Of a stretch of DNA of 24,363 nt, positions 8,140 through 16,715 are shown piece after piece; within the stretch, counting starts at the first letter, position 1, and each line of letters begins with the position of its first letter. The notes beneath the pieces are model-generated. The model was not told the origin of the DNA and searched no databases. It was given only the letters and a program-made list of their open reading frames with translations. Position numbers and translations under genes: made by a program. Origin of the DNA: Oligoflexaceae bacterium (GTDB lineage: Bacteria; Bdellovibrionota_B; Oligoflexia; Oligoflexales; Oligoflexaceae); assembly GCA_947474445.1 (NCBI GenBank), contig CANJJY010000011.1:1-24363 (forward strand). The letters are read 5' to 3'.

Positions 8140-10248
8140 ATGAAGGGCCAGATCGTCGGGCAACGCTATCGCTTAAAATCCCTCATCGGAGAAGGGGGCA
8201 TGGCCTCCGTTTGGGCGGCCGTCGACGAAAAGCTGGATCGCGAAGTTGCAATCAAGATCATGCATCCGCACTTGGCTCGAAACAACGATGTCCGCGATCG
8301 CTTTCTGCTCGAGGCGCGCACGGTATCAACTCTGGATCATCCCAATATCCTTAAAGTCTATGACTTTTCTGGACTTCACGCCGAACAGCTCTGGATCGTG
8401 ACCGAGATTCTCTACGGTGTGGACTTGGCCGAATACGTAAAAAGGTTCGCGAAACATCGCCTGCATCCTCTCGTTTGTACTTTAATCGTCAGGGAAATCT
8501 GCCGAGCTTTGCATGAAGTCCATAAGCTCAAAATCGTGCATCGCGATATCAAACCTGAGAACATCATGCTGCTCGATTCGGGCCAGCTCAAACTGATGGA
8601 CTTCGGCATAGCTAAGGTGCATCGCGCCAACGCCACTCAGACAGGCACCTTCATGGGTTCGCCCAGCTACATGTCACCCGAACAGATCCGTGGTGCCGAT
8701 GTCGATATCAGAGCCGACATCTATAGCCTTTCGGTGCTTTTTTATGAAATCATCACCGGCGTCATGCCGTATTCCGGACAGACCACGGCAGAAGTCATCA
8801 ACAAAATCATACAGGGCCAATACACATCGCCCCAAACTCTCGTGCCGGACTTACCCGCTCCGCTTGTGACCATCATCGCGCGCGGCCTCTGTAATAAGAA
8901 GGAAGAGCGGTTTCGCGACATCCAAGAGATGGCAAGCGAACTCGATCACTTCATTGAATCCTGTGGTTTCAACGAGAGCCGCCTCGAACTCGAGCGCTTT
9001 ATGACGAATCGCTCCGCGTTTGAGCGCCGCTTAGCCAAGCTCTCGCTTTCCGGCCCAACGGAAGCGGGCGCCGGGAAGAATCTGAATCAAACCGTCAAAA
9101 TAGAAGCCGGGGCGAAGATCGACGGCGGTCCCAGCGGACAATTCCCAGAGACGCAATTGTCAGAGCCGAGCTTGACTCAGCATAAAGATCGAAAGCAGGC
9201 CAGAGACAAGGAGAGGGATAAGCCGAGACTCGATCAGGAGCCCCTCGTCAAACCTGCCCCGCGCAAGATTTTCATTCGTGAACATGTCAGCGATGAGCAC
9301 AGACGCGGGGTCGCATGGAGCAATTACTTTCTGCTCTTTCTTCTCGCTTCGATCGCTTTTGTCTTCTTTTGGGGAGGCAATCGTCTGAATGAAAAACTTA
9401 ATTTGGGCCCACCAAGATCGCCCAATACAATTGAATCATCAGGGCAAAACAAACCCCGTCCAATGCCAGAGAATGTCGCGCCGGTAAGCAAGCCAGGTCC
9501 TCAACCCGATCAAAGTTCGAACGAAGTCGCCGCGGATAAGCCTATCCTGATCGAAAATCAAAATGTGACGCTCGACGAACAAAATCCGCCCAAGGTCAGT
9601 AAAAAGGAAGTCACCGTCATCCGCCCCAAACCTAGCGCGCGTCCAAAGAAGACGGCCGATCATGGGACCTCGCAGAAGCCAGCCGAATCCACTTCCAACA
9701 AACGCCCCTCAGATCTGGCGATGGTATCCAACCCTGCGACTGACGCCAGCGGGACGGACGACATCGCCAAGGAACCGGAGGTACGGGAACGCGGCACGCT
9801 CAAGATAGCTTCCGCGCCTGCTGCAGAAATATTGATCGATGGCAAACTCTACGGTACGACTAATGAACGCGCGATCAGCGTCGATGGTCTTAAACTTGAT
9901 CCCGGCAACTATCAATTGAAGCTGCGGCGCAAGGGTTATAAATCTGAAGAACAGCCCATCGTTATCCGTCAGGGGGAGATGAAGCAGCTCAATATCTCTC
10001 TGAGCAAGGCCGTTGAATTGATAGAATTCACCGTCAGATCCAATCGCCTGCCGGCCCAACTGGTGATCGAAGACTTGAAAAAAAGCGGACGTCGGCGAGA
10101 AATTATGTTGACGCGGCGAGTCCTCGTGCTCAATCTCAAACCTGGACAGTATCGCGTTCAAGTCGCCTTTGGGGGCGATCAGTATAGTCGGGTCATCGAA
10201 CTGAAAGAGAGCGACAAGGCCTTGACCTTTAGCGCTAATTTTAAGTGA
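8140..10248 (+). CDS. Transmembrane Ser/Thr protein kinase with PEGA domain
   Basis: This 702-residue protein is a Hanks-type (PknB-like) kinase. The cytoplasmic kinase domain (about 8-275) has the glycine loop GEGGMASVW (17-25), VAIK with Lys39, HRDIKPEN (134-141) with Asp136, DFG (154-156), and an SPE in the APE position (179-181), so it looks active. A charged, low-complexity linker leads to one transmembrane helix (about 394-412). Beyond it lies a Pro/Lys-rich spacer and then a PEGA domain (about 552-622) ending in a beta-rich tail, placed outside the inner membrane. ATG 8140 is 11 bases after GAGAG; GTG 8134 and TTG 8131 are possible alternatives. It is followed immediately by the TPR/PEGA gene at 10254. 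The PEGA part may sense or tether to the envelope; the signal is unknown. Confidence 0.93.
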   Translation: MKGQIVGQRYRLKSLIGEGGMASVWAAVDEKLDREVAIKIMHPHLARNNDVRDRFLLEARTVSTLDHPNILKVYDFSGLHAEQLWIVTEILYGVDLAEYVKRFAKHRLHPLVCTLIVREICRALHEVHKLKIVHRDIKPENIMLLDSGQLKLMDFGIAKVHRANATQTGTFMGSPSYMSPEQIRGADVDIRADIYSLSVLFYEIITGVMPYSGQTTAEVINKIIQGQYTSPQTLVPDLPAPLVTIIARGLCNKKEERFRDIQEMASELDHFIESCGFNESRLELERFMTNRSAFERRLAKLSLSGPTEAGAGKNLNQTVKIEAGAKIDGGPSGQFPETQLSEPSLTQHKDRKQARDKERDKPRLDQEPLVKPAPRKIFIREHVSDEHRRGVAWSNYFLLFLLASIAFVFFWGGNRLNEKLNLGPPRSPNTIESSGQNKPRPMPENVAPVSKPGPQPDQSSNEVAADKPILIENQNVTLDEQNPPKVSKKEVTVIRPKPSARPKKTADHGTSQKPAESTSNKRPSDLAMVSNPATDASGTDDIAKEPEVRERGTLKIASAPAAEILIDGKLYGTTNERAISVDGLKLDPGNYQLKLRRKGYKSEEQPIVIRQGEMKQLNISLSKAVELIEFTVRSNRLPAQLVIEDLKKSGRRREIMLTRRVLVLNLKPGQYRVQVAFGGDQYSRVIELKESDKALTFSANFK

Positions 10249-10253
10249 GGCTT

Positions 10254-11711
10254 ATGGACTTTGGAACTTCCATCGTAAGGATTATCCGCGGCCTGGGGCT
10301 CATGCTTTGCCTCAGCGGGATGAGCCCGCTATGGGCTAAAAGCTCAGCCTATAAAGGTGGCTTGAATCACTATACCCATGGAGAATTCAAAGAAGCTGCG
10401 GTGCTTCTACAGAGAGCCTTGAATGCCAAGCCCGATCGCGATGAGAAAATCAGTGCCCACAAATACCTTGGCCTTAGCCTCTTCACTTTGGGCCGCACGG
10501 CAGAGGCCGAACAGCAGTTCATCAAGTGCCTGACGCTCGATCGCAACTGTTCCATCAAAAAGGAAGAAGCCCTCGACGAGAGCGTTCTACCCTTCTTCAA
10601 ACAAGTCAAAGAGCGCCTTGATAATCCTTCGACCACCGCGCGCTCGACGCCATCGCCTGCAGCCGTCGCTCCCGCGCCCTCTCCCAGTCCGGTGGCTTCT
10701 CCCGCGCCAGCCGCAGGCACGCGCATCATCGTTCTTTCTAACGTGAAAGAAGCCAATGTCCTGGTCGATGGCATCTTAGCGGGACCGGTAGGGGCGACTC
10801 TTTCCTCCTCGTCAGGTGCCGTCGAAATCGAAGTCGAAGCAAAAGGTTTTAATCCGAGAAAGCTCAAAATTTCGGTCCCCAAGAATGCCCTCAGCACGTT
10901 CAAGATTGATCTTCAGCCGGAAGGACCTAGCAAAGAAGAGCTGGCTGCCCTCGCTGGGGCAAAGCTCGCCAAAGAAAAAGCAGCACGCTTGCGTGAAAAG
11001 GAATTAGCTGCAAAAGAAAAGAGCAGGAGCGAAGTTTCATCGCGTGACCATCGACTGCCGCGCGGCCGCGACGAAGATGTTCAGGCGGACGACAAAACAC
11101 CTCCTGTCCTCCCGCGCGAGGATGGAATTCGCAGCGAAGCAGAATCCGACAGTCTCTTCTCGGAAGAAGAACGTCGGTCCGAACGCAGCAGTTCGATCGA
11201 GCGCGAGAGTCGTGGCCGCCGGGATCGAGGGACTGAAGATTTCGATGTTTCAAACATCAAAGCCGATAGCCCCAACGCCGGAAAGGCCCGTATTCCTATC
11301 TCCTTCTTTCATCTCCTGCCCCTCGGCGCGGGACAGATTTACAACGAGAGCTATCTGCTCGGCGGTACGATTTTTGCGATTCATGTCTATGCTGCCTATT
11401 CCATACTCGAGGCGCAGCAGAATATGCAAAGGGCGGCCGACAACCTCACGACGGCCTATAAGCGCAACGATAATACTCCTGAACAGTTAACCGCTTACGC
11501 GGCCCAAATCGATGCCTATACGGCCGAACAACAGACCGCTCAAACGCGCGCTGCCTTGATTTTCGGAGGATCGTATCTGTTCGGAGTCGTTCAAGCCGTG
11601 TTGATGCGGCCCGAGGTGTCAAGCAAGAGCTCGCCTCTCAGTTGGGAGTGGACTCCCGATTTTTCCACCGAAGGACCGCGTCTGCGCCTGGTCATGGACT
11701 GGCACTTCTGA
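10254..11711 (+). CDS. Exported TPR/PEGA-like protein with C-terminal DUF5683-like membrane region
   Basis: This 485-residue protein starts with a signal peptide or anchor (IIRGLGLMLCLSGMSPLWA). Residues 30-125 form TPR helices (GGLNHYTHGEFKEAAVLLQ; LGRTAEAEQQFIKCL). A Pro/Ala spacer leads to a PEGA-like beta domain (about 160-220, NVLVDGILAGPVGATL). Then comes a long highly charged Lys/Glu/Arg region, and a C-terminal part with LLPLGAGQIYN followed by two hydrophobic segments, as in DUF5683-like proteins. ATG 10254 sits five bases after the kinase stop and the Shine-Dalgarno-like GTGAGG is unusually close (3-4 bases); GTG 10245 overlapping the kinase is the alternative. Tight linkage and a shared PEGA module suggest that it works with the kinase, perhaps as substrate or envelope partner. 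This is inference. Confidence 0.75.
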   Translation: MDFGTSIVRIIRGLGLMLCLSGMSPLWAKSSAYKGGLNHYTHGEFKEAAVLLQRALNAKPDRDEKISAHKYLGLSLFTLGRTAEAEQQFIKCLTLDRNCSIKKEEALDESVLPFFKQVKERLDNPSTTARSTPSPAAVAPAPSPSPVASPAPAAGTRIIVLSNVKEANVLVDGILAGPVGATLSSSSGAVEIEVEAKGFNPRKLKISVPKNALSTFKIDLQPEGPSKEELAALAGAKLAKEKAARLREKELAAKEKSRSEVSSRDHRLPRGRDEDVQADDKTPPVLPREDGIRSEAESDSLFSEEERRSERSSSIERESRGRRDRGTEDFDVSNIKADSPNAGKARIPISFFHLLPLGAGQIYNESYLLGGTIFAIHVYAAYSILEAQQNMQRAADNLTTAYKRNDNTPEQLTAYAAQIDAYTAEQQTAQTRAALIFGGSYLFGVVQAVLMRPEVSSKSSPLSWEWTPDFSTEGPRLRLVMDWHF

Positions 11712-11848
11712 CAGCAATGATGGCCAGAACCTTACTCTACAGCGCCTCTTTCTCGTTTCATAAGTCCCCCAGACGGAACAAGAATCATCGACACTTCTAG
11801 AGACCTCGATTAGGATGATTCCTGACTTTGGAGGGGGCCGAGACGCGC

Positions 11849-12490
11849 ATGGATTTAGCCGCATTATCGCACAGCTACGGAATTGCTCTGACGGGCGGCA
11901 TCGCCACAGGCAAGTCGACCATTGCTGCCGTCCTGCGCCGAAGCGGGCAAATAGTCATCGATGCGGATCAACTGAGTCGCGCCATCGTACTACCGGGGAC
12001 AGAAGGTCTCGCTGCGATCACAGCTCACTTCGGTCCAGCCGTACTCAAAGCCGATGGCCATCTCGATCGCACCGCCATGCGAAGACTGATATTCAGCGAT
12101 GATAAGCAGCGCCTCGCACTCGAAGCCATCATTCATCCGCGACTGACGGCAGCCACCCAAGCGGCTCTTGCCGCCGCCGGATTAGGCGATCAAGCCAAGA
12201 TTTGGTTTTACGAAGCAGCATTGATACTCGAACGAGGACGCGGCGGGGATTTTCGCGAAGTGTGGGTTGCCTCGTGTCCGGAAGACGTTCAGCTTCAGAG
12301 GTTGATGACACGCGACCACAGTTCTCGTGAAGAAGCTCAAGCCATCATCAAAGCCCAGATGCCGATGCATCAAAAGCTGCGAGCCGCGACGCGCGTCATC
12401 GACACCGACTGCAGCATGGCCGAACTCGAGCTCCGCACGACTGCCACCCTGACCGCACTCCTGCAGAGTTTGAGCCATTCCTCACCGTGA
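11849..12490 (+). CDS. coaE: Dephospho-CoA kinase
   Basis: This 213-residue cytoplasmic enzyme catalyses the last step of coenzyme A synthesis, phosphorylating the 3'-hydroxyl of dephospho-CoA with ATP. The P-loop is GGIATGKS (16-23), followed by IDADQLSR (37-44), the conserved HPR around IIHPRL, the EAALILE segment that replaces the common PLLFE form, and QMPMHQK with a following VIDTD. Length matches the family (about 200). ATG 11849 follows a strong GGAGGGGG site by 11 bases; TTG 11828 lies just before that site and was rejected. The neighbours are not CoA genes and no operon partner is evident. The long gap behind it contains a terminator only after 326 bp. Confidence 0.93.
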   Translation: MDLAALSHSYGIALTGGIATGKSTIAAVLRRSGQIVIDADQLSRAIVLPGTEGLAAITAHFGPAVLKADGHLDRTAMRRLIFSDDKQRLALEAIIHPRLTAATQAALAAAGLGDQAKIWFYEAALILERGRGGDFREVWVASCPEDVQLQRLMTRDHSSREEAQAIIKAQMPMHQKLRAATRVIDTDCSMAELELRTTATLTALLQSLSHSSP

Positions 12491-12532
12491 GCAATGACGC
12501 GCAAACCACTGTGCCTCCTTATTTTGCTGGAA

Positions 12533-12549
12533 ATAAACTCGAAGTTTAT
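12533..12549. repeat. Inverted repeat abutting the -35 box (possible operator)
   Basis: ATAAACT (12533-12539), the loop CGA, and AGTTTAT (12543-12549) form a perfect 7-bp inverted repeat. It ends three bases before the TTGACA at 12553. There is no T-tract after it, so an operator site is more likely than a terminator. Confidence 0.4.
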
Positions 12550-12552
12550 GAG

Positions 12553-12582
12553 TTGACAACACTGTCCCCCAAGGGTTAGAAC
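12553..12582 (+). promoter_or_regulatory. Candidate sigma70 promoter for an intergenic transcript
   Basis: A perfect TTGACA (12553-12558) is followed by an 18-bp spacer and TAGAAC (12577-12582), a four-of-six -10 match. Transcription would start near 12590 and run toward the terminator at 12817-12846. The exact -35 box makes this the best promoter candidate in the window, although the -10 is imperfect. Confidence 0.4.
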
Positions 12583-12730
12583 CGTCGTCGGTCATCCTTC
12601 GCTCAAAATCTCTCTGAAGAGTTTGCGGTAAAACGCAGCAAATCTAAGGGGTTGTGTTGCCACCTGCGGAAGACCGAAAAAACACACGAAAAGCTCAGGC
12701 ACTGCATTTTCCTAGTCCTTTCCCGTTTTT

Positions 12731-12749
12731 GGCATTTTCTGAAAATGCC
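12731..12749. repeat. Perfect 8-bp hairpin
   Basis: GGCATTTT (12731-12738) and AAAATGCC (12742-12749) pair perfectly around a CTG loop. Neither strand has a T-tract after the stem, so it is not a standard terminator. It lies inside the proposed intergenic transcript. Confidence 0.5.
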
Positions 12750-12816
12750 GCATGTTCAGACACATTCAATTTTTCCTCACAAAAATCGCTTCACCTTAGG
12801 TGCCATGAGCTTCTGA

Positions 12817-12846
12817 GGGGCCTCTCTGGGGCCCCCCATTTGTTTT
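12817..12846 (+). terminator. Rho-independent terminator
   Basis: GGGGCC (12817-12822) pairs with GGCCCC (12830-12835) across a 7-base loop and is followed by CCATTTGTTTTA. The T-rich tail is only on the plus strand. It ends 100 bp before the next start codon and 326 bp after coaE, so it probably ends an independent transcript or acts as a leader terminator. Confidence 0.65.
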
Positions 12847-12945
12847 AATTTCAAATACTTAGCTTTTTCCTTATCTTTTCGCTTAATTTCAGCCCAGCCC
12901 TGCCGATGGTGGTCTCAAGGGAACTTAATTGCCCGGAGAGCACCC

Positions 12946-14043
12946 ATGATTCGCCGCGGACCTTCGCTTTTGCTGCTGCCGCTCGGCTTAGCCTGCCTCG
13001 CACTCGCCAGCGAGCTCAGAGCGGACGATATGGAATTCTATTCACTCTATCGCAGCCCTTACTTTCTCGGGCGTGGCGATACCGGTATAGCCGTTGCCGA
13101 CAATCACGAAGCTATTTTCTATAATCCCGCGGGCCTTGCTCTCGGGAAGGGTCTGTATAAGGAAACCGTTCTCGCCTCCCCCAGCATTGAAACCTCAGTC
13201 AAAACCAAAGACATCGTCCGTCAGGCTATGGTCGAAGAAAAAAATGACACCGACACCTTTCGCGGCTTTTTGGGTCATAATTTACATCTAGGTTTAAATA
13301 ATTTCACCGGTGTGGTTTTTCGGCGAGCCGCGGTGGGCGTTCTGGCTTCCGCCAATACTAACGCTCTCCTCGCCAAGTCAAAAACCGACCGTGGCGTAGA
13401 AAATCTAAAGGCCGAGGCTGCCGTTAACCGGATGGCCACTTTCAGCATCGCTCAAGATTTTTGGAATCAAAAGCTGCTCATTGGCGCCACAGGCAAGTAT
13501 CTGATTCGCCAGGATGCACGCATTGAAGTCAGTGCGCTCGACTCGAGTAATCTATCTGATCAGCTCGGTGATGAAGATGTCAGTCACGAAAGGACAGGGG
13601 CTGGAGTCGACTTGGGGCTCATGTATCGCATGGACAAGGTTCCGTGGCGTCTGGGTCTACACGTCGAAAATGTCGGCGGCACCAAGCTGACGTCAGTCGA
13701 ACCCGACGTCGCATCGCGCCGCCTCCCCCAGATCGTCAGCTTCGGCTCAGCTTACGAGCTGAAGAGTCACTTGAGCAATCTTCTCTTTCTTATCGATTAC
13801 CGGGATATAGGGGCTACAACTGAAACCAGCACGTTCAAACGCCTGCACATCGGCGGGGAAATGAATGTAGCGAAAGCAGTGGGCTTCGTCGGCGGATTGA
13901 ATCAAGGTTATCCGAGTTTTGGCCTCTATCTGAACCTCTATGTCATGCGCTTTGATGTCGGGACATACACGCAGGAAATCGGTAGTTCGGCGGGAACCCG
14001 TCCAGACCAACGCTTTTATTTTCGTTTGATGGCCGGATTTTAA
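12946..14043 (+). CDS. PorV/TraF-like outer-membrane beta-barrel protein
   Basis: This 365-residue protein has a clear Sec signal peptide (SLLLLPLGLACLALA, cleavage near LRA-DD at 26). Mature sequence begins with SPYFLGRGDTGIAVAD and then AIFYNPAGLA. This is the N-terminal signature shared by PorV/PorQ-like, TraF-like and UPF0164 outer-membrane proteins of the FadL type. The remainder alternates hydrophobic and polar residues and ends in phenylalanine, as expected for a BAM substrate. GGAGAG (12935-12940) lies five bases before the ATG. It is followed by the EF-hand lipoprotein gene after 15 bp, suggesting one envelope operon. Whether it transports a solute or supports secretion cannot be told. 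Confidence 0.8.
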   Translation: MIRRGPSLLLLPLGLACLALASELRADDMEFYSLYRSPYFLGRGDTGIAVADNHEAIFYNPAGLALGKGLYKETVLASPSIETSVKTKDIVRQAMVEEKNDTDTFRGFLGHNLHLGLNNFTGVVFRRAAVGVLASANTNALLAKSKTDRGVENLKAEAAVNRMATFSIAQDFWNQKLLIGATGKYLIRQDARIEVSALDSSNLSDQLGDEDVSHERTGAGVDLGLMYRMDKVPWRLGLHVENVGGTKLTSVEPDVASRRLPQIVSFGSAYELKSHLSNLLFLIDYRDIGATTETSTFKRLHIGGEMNVAKAVGFVGGLNQGYPSFGLYLNLYVMRFDVGTYTQEIGSSAGTRPDQRFYFRLMAGF

Positions 14044-14058
14044 GGGAGGGCCGACGTC

Positions 14059-14793
14059 ATGCTGAATCGCTTGAGCTTTATGATCCTGAGCTTCACTCTC
14101 GCGGCTTGCAGCAGCAACGTCTTTCGCGGTGTCGAAAAGCATGATCCAGCTGATCGCGCTTTAGCTCTTCTCGACGAGAAAAAAGCTGATGCTGCCATCG
14201 ACGTACTTGCCGATGCACTCGAAGAAAATCCTGAAGATTGGATCCTTGTCTCTTTGATGGCGAGCGCCAAAGCACAGAAGGCGGGTGTGGATACGACGGA
14301 CGTTGCGATCAAGATGGCGACTCAAGACGATGCCGACGCGGCCCAAAGTAGCAATCCTTTAACGGCTCTCTTCACTATTCTTCCCACTGCCACGGCCGAA
14401 AACGTGGGTTTGATGGAAGAAGCCGTGACTTTTATCAACAGTATCCCAGCCGAAGAACGAGTCAATGCCGACACATTTAAGCTTTCCATGTTCAATACGG
14501 CTTACACGGCGCTTCAAACCAAATTCTTTGATAGTGATGGAGATGGTAAATTTACCCTGGAAGAGCTCGCCGCGCTCGATGAAGCGACGGCCATTGCGAT
14601 TCTCGATAGTCTCGTGAACGTCGAAGCAGCTGCGGCTTCTTATACGGCCGGCGACAGCACCGGCCAAGCGGCCAGCAAAGTGGGAGCGATAGCGTCTAAG
14701 ATTAACAGCCAGCCCGGTGCGACCACATCTGAGAAACTGAAAAACTATCTCGGTGCAGGCGCTACACAGACTCCAACAACGGCGACACCTTAA
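14059..14793 (+). CDS. Lipoprotein with an EF-hand loop
   Basis: This 244-residue protein begins with a lipoprotein signal peptide whose lipobox is LAAC, with Cys17 as the lipidated residue; the next residues are SSN, not aspartate, consistent with outer-membrane sorting in enterobacterial rules. Residues 30-75 look like a helical TPR-type repeat (ALALLDEKKADAAIDVLADA). A canonical EF-hand calcium loop follows at 158-169 (DSDGDGKFTLEE), with every coordinating position filled. The C-terminus is Ala/Thr-rich and low complexity. GGGAGGG lies eight bases before ATG 14059. It shares an operon with the upstream barrel and may be its periplasm-facing partner. Its stop codon overlaps that of the convergent gene in a TTAA. 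Confidence 0.82.
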   Translation: MLNRLSFMILSFTLAACSSNVFRGVEKHDPADRALALLDEKKADAAIDVLADALEENPEDWILVSLMASAKAQKAGVDTTDVAIKMATQDDADAAQSSNPLTALFTILPTATAENVGLMEEAVTFINSIPAEERVNADTFKLSMFNTAYTALQTKFFDSDGDGKFTLEELAALDEATAIAILDSLVNVEAAAASYTAGDSTGQAASKVGAIASKINSQPGATTSEKLKNYLGAGATQTPTTATP

Positions 14794-15494
14794 AGCGTCG
14801 TTTCCCAATCCATCGTGAAGAAAACTTCGAGACTGGCATGCATAGGCTGCGGCTTCTTTTGGTCGGCGAATACGATTTCGTTTAGTCCGTTATAATAGCT
14901 TCCCACCCATTGCAGACTGAATGAAGCCAATCGGTTCAGCTGTAATTCGAGTCCCGCGGCTGCTTCCCCGACGAACAAATCGAGGTCAGGGGCGACCGGT
15001 TCGCGTACAAAGCGTTCACCGCCGGCCTGCAAGGTGAGAAAAGGTGAAAGCCGGGCTTTCCGCCATGGATGAACCTCGAGACCGAGAAGAAGTCCATAGC
15101 GACGTTCATAGAGACGTTCCGCCCCGTCCTGGGTGAAATAGCGAAGACTCTGGCTGATCGCCAACCACGACTGCGAAAATTCAAGAAGGCGCAGCTGGGC
15201 ACCAAAGCCATCCTGAGTCATTTGGACTCTGAGAGCCGCAGCGACATCATGCACTTCAGACCGCGGAGCCATCTCGACGAGTGGACGGTTCATCGTCACT
15301 TTTTCGCTGGGCGGCGGGGGACTGTCGCGCAGAACTTCTTCTTCCCCAGAAAAAGGCTCGATCGGCAATGATGCCGTCGGCATGGGACGTTGACTCTGCC
15401 CTTCCCTTGGCCTGTCTTTGCCTTTGGCCATCGCTGAGGGTAGGGAAAGAAGAGGAGCGATTACAACGCAGAACAGAAGAGAGCCGCCGCGCAT
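14790..15494 (-). CDS. Exported beta-rich protein, predicted small outer-membrane protein
   Basis: This 234-residue protein has a Sec signal peptide (LLFCVVIAPLLSLPSAMA, cleavage near residue 23), then a Pro/Ser/Glu-rich low-complexity linker (about 25-75). The C-terminal domain has alternating beta-strand character (QLRLLEFSQSWLAISQSLRY; YGLLLGLEVHP; SFSLQWVGSYYNGLNEIVF). GGGAGGA lies six bases upstream of the ATG at 15494. The gene converges on the EF-hand lipoprotein with a four-base stop overlap and is divergent from GAPDH. I do not recognise a family; a small membrane barrel or envelope-associated beta domain is the likeliest fold. Confidence 0.65.
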   Translation of the reverse strand: MRGGSLLFCVVIAPLLSLPSAMAKGKDRPREGQSQRPMPTASLPIEPFSGEEEVLRDSPPPPSEKVTMNRPLVEMAPRSEVHDVAAALRVQMTQDGFGAQLRLLEFSQSWLAISQSLRYFTQDGAERLYERRYGLLLGLEVHPWRKARLSPFLTLQAGGERFVREPVAPDLDLFVGEAAAGLELQLNRLASFSLQWVGSYYNGLNEIVFADQKKPQPMHASLEVFFTMDWETTL

Positions 15495-15667
15495 AGAGTC
15501 CTCCCAAAAGAAGTCGTAGGTCTATTTTACCTGGTTCGAGCTCAAAGACCACTTTTGGGGTGATGAAGAGCGTAGAACAGCGCCGCTATAGCTTTTTTCT
15601 GAGCTCAGGAGTATAACCATCGAGCAGTTTGCAATATGATAATTCTGAAGAGTTAGGAGTGGGGATC

Positions 15668-16663
15668 ATGACAGTTAGGGTCGGTATCAATGGTTTCGGA
15701 CGAATCGGACGCGTCGTGATGAGGGCCGCCCTCAAACGTCAGGACATAGAGATCGTCCACATCAACGATCTCACGGATACAAAAACGCTCGCTCACCTCT
15801 TGAAGTACGATTCCGTTCACGGAATTCTCGACGCCAAGATCGAAGCAGACAAAGACGGCATCGTCGTCAACGGTAAAAAGATATCCGTTTCAGCCATCAA
15901 AGATCCGCGCGAGCTACCCTGGGGCGCGAAGAAAGTCGATATCGTTTTTGAATCGACGGGCCGTTTCCGCGACAGGAAGGAAGCAGAACTGCACCTTCAA
16001 GCCGGCGCGAAAAAAGTTCTGATTTCGGCTCCCGCTAAAGGCGAAGACTTGACCGTCGTATACGGCGTCAACCATGAGAAGCTCAAGCCTGAGTTCACCA
16101 TCGTTTCCAACGGCAGCTGCACAACCAACTGCCTCGCTCCTGTCGCCAAAGTCCTCAATGAGCACTTCGGGATCGAATGCGGGCAGATGACGACGATCCA
16201 TAGCTACACGAACGATCAGCAGCTTTTGGATCTGCCTCACTCAGATTTGCGCCGTGCCCGCGCCGCAGCTCTCAACATGATTCCTACATCGACCGGCGCA
16301 GCCGCCGCGATTGGTCTCGTGCTCCCTGAGCTCAAAGGCAAATTGGACGGAACTTCGGTTCGCGTACCTACCGCCAATGTGTCTTTGGTTGACCTGACCG
16401 TTTTGGTTCAAAAATCAACGACTGTTGCTGAAGTGAATAAGGCCTTGCAAGAAGCAGCGGCCGGTCCACTCCGCGGAATCCTCCAGTATACCGAAGAATT
16501 GCTGGTATCCTCGGATTTCAACGGTTCAACCTTTTCGTCTTCAGTCGATGCGGACAGCACGATGGTCGTCAATGGCAAAATGATCAAGGTCATGGCCTGG
16601 TATGATAACGAAACGGGATTCAGCAACCGCATGCTCGACGTCGCAGCCTTGATGGGGCGCTGA
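15668..16663 (+). CDS. gap: Glyceraldehyde-3-phosphate dehydrogenase, type I
   Basis: This 331-residue cytoplasmic enzyme converts glyceraldehyde-3-phosphate, NAD and phosphate to 1,3-bisphosphoglycerate. The NAD-binding loop is GINGFGRIGR (6-15), and HINDLTD (31-37) contains the Asp typical of NAD-preferring enzymes. The catalytic site SNGSCTTNC has Cys151; most family members have SNAS, so there is an Ala-to-Gly change next to it. The partner His178 is in IHSYTNDQ, and the C-terminal WYDNETGFSNRM is intact. ATG 15668 has AGGAG eight bases upstream; the in-frame sequence back to 15629 lacks family content. It is probably monocistronic. Its substrate is also a product of DeoC, encoded 6 kb away. 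Confidence 0.97.
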   Translation: MTVRVGINGFGRIGRVVMRAALKRQDIEIVHINDLTDTKTLAHLLKYDSVHGILDAKIEADKDGIVVNGKKISVSAIKDPRELPWGAKKVDIVFESTGRFRDRKEAELHLQAGAKKVLISAPAKGEDLTVVYGVNHEKLKPEFTIVSNGSCTTNCLAPVAKVLNEHFGIECGQMTTIHSYTNDQQLLDLPHSDLRRARAAALNMIPTSTGAAAAIGLVLPELKGKLDGTSVRVPTANVSLVDLTVLVQKSTTVAEVNKALQEAAAGPLRGILQYTEELLVSSDFNGSTFSSSVDADSTMVVNGKMIKVMAWYDNETGFSNRMLDVAALMGR

Positions 16664-16715
16664 AATTTTCAGACCTCTGATTCTCAGTAAGACCTGATCG
16701 ATCGATCTGCCCGAT

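Larger units (their letters stand above)
12491..12945. other. Gene-free stretch between coaE and the PorV/TraF-like gene
   Basis: This 455-bp interval is the only stretch over 300 bp without a convincing protein gene. It holds an inverted repeat next to a good -35 box (12533-12582), a short hairpin-forming sequence TGCG-GTAAAA-CGCA near 12627, a strong hairpin at 12731-12749, and an intrinsic plus-strand terminator at 12817-12846. Matching CGGTC and GACCG segments near 12590 and 12675 could close a larger fold. The 64-residue ORF at 12654 has no ribosome site or recognisable content. The pattern fits a plus-strand small RNA of about 250 nt or a long leader; I recognise no known RNA family. 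Confidence 0.5.

Noticed and set aside
12495..12520. GCGCAAACC segment resembling part of a c-di-GMP riboswitch
   Set aside because: The remaining conserved blocks of that riboswitch are absent, so the match is a short coincidence.
12654..12848. 64-codon ORF in the long intergenic stretch
   Set aside because: There is no ribosome site, the ORF contains the terminator hairpin, and the residues show no domain or signal pattern.
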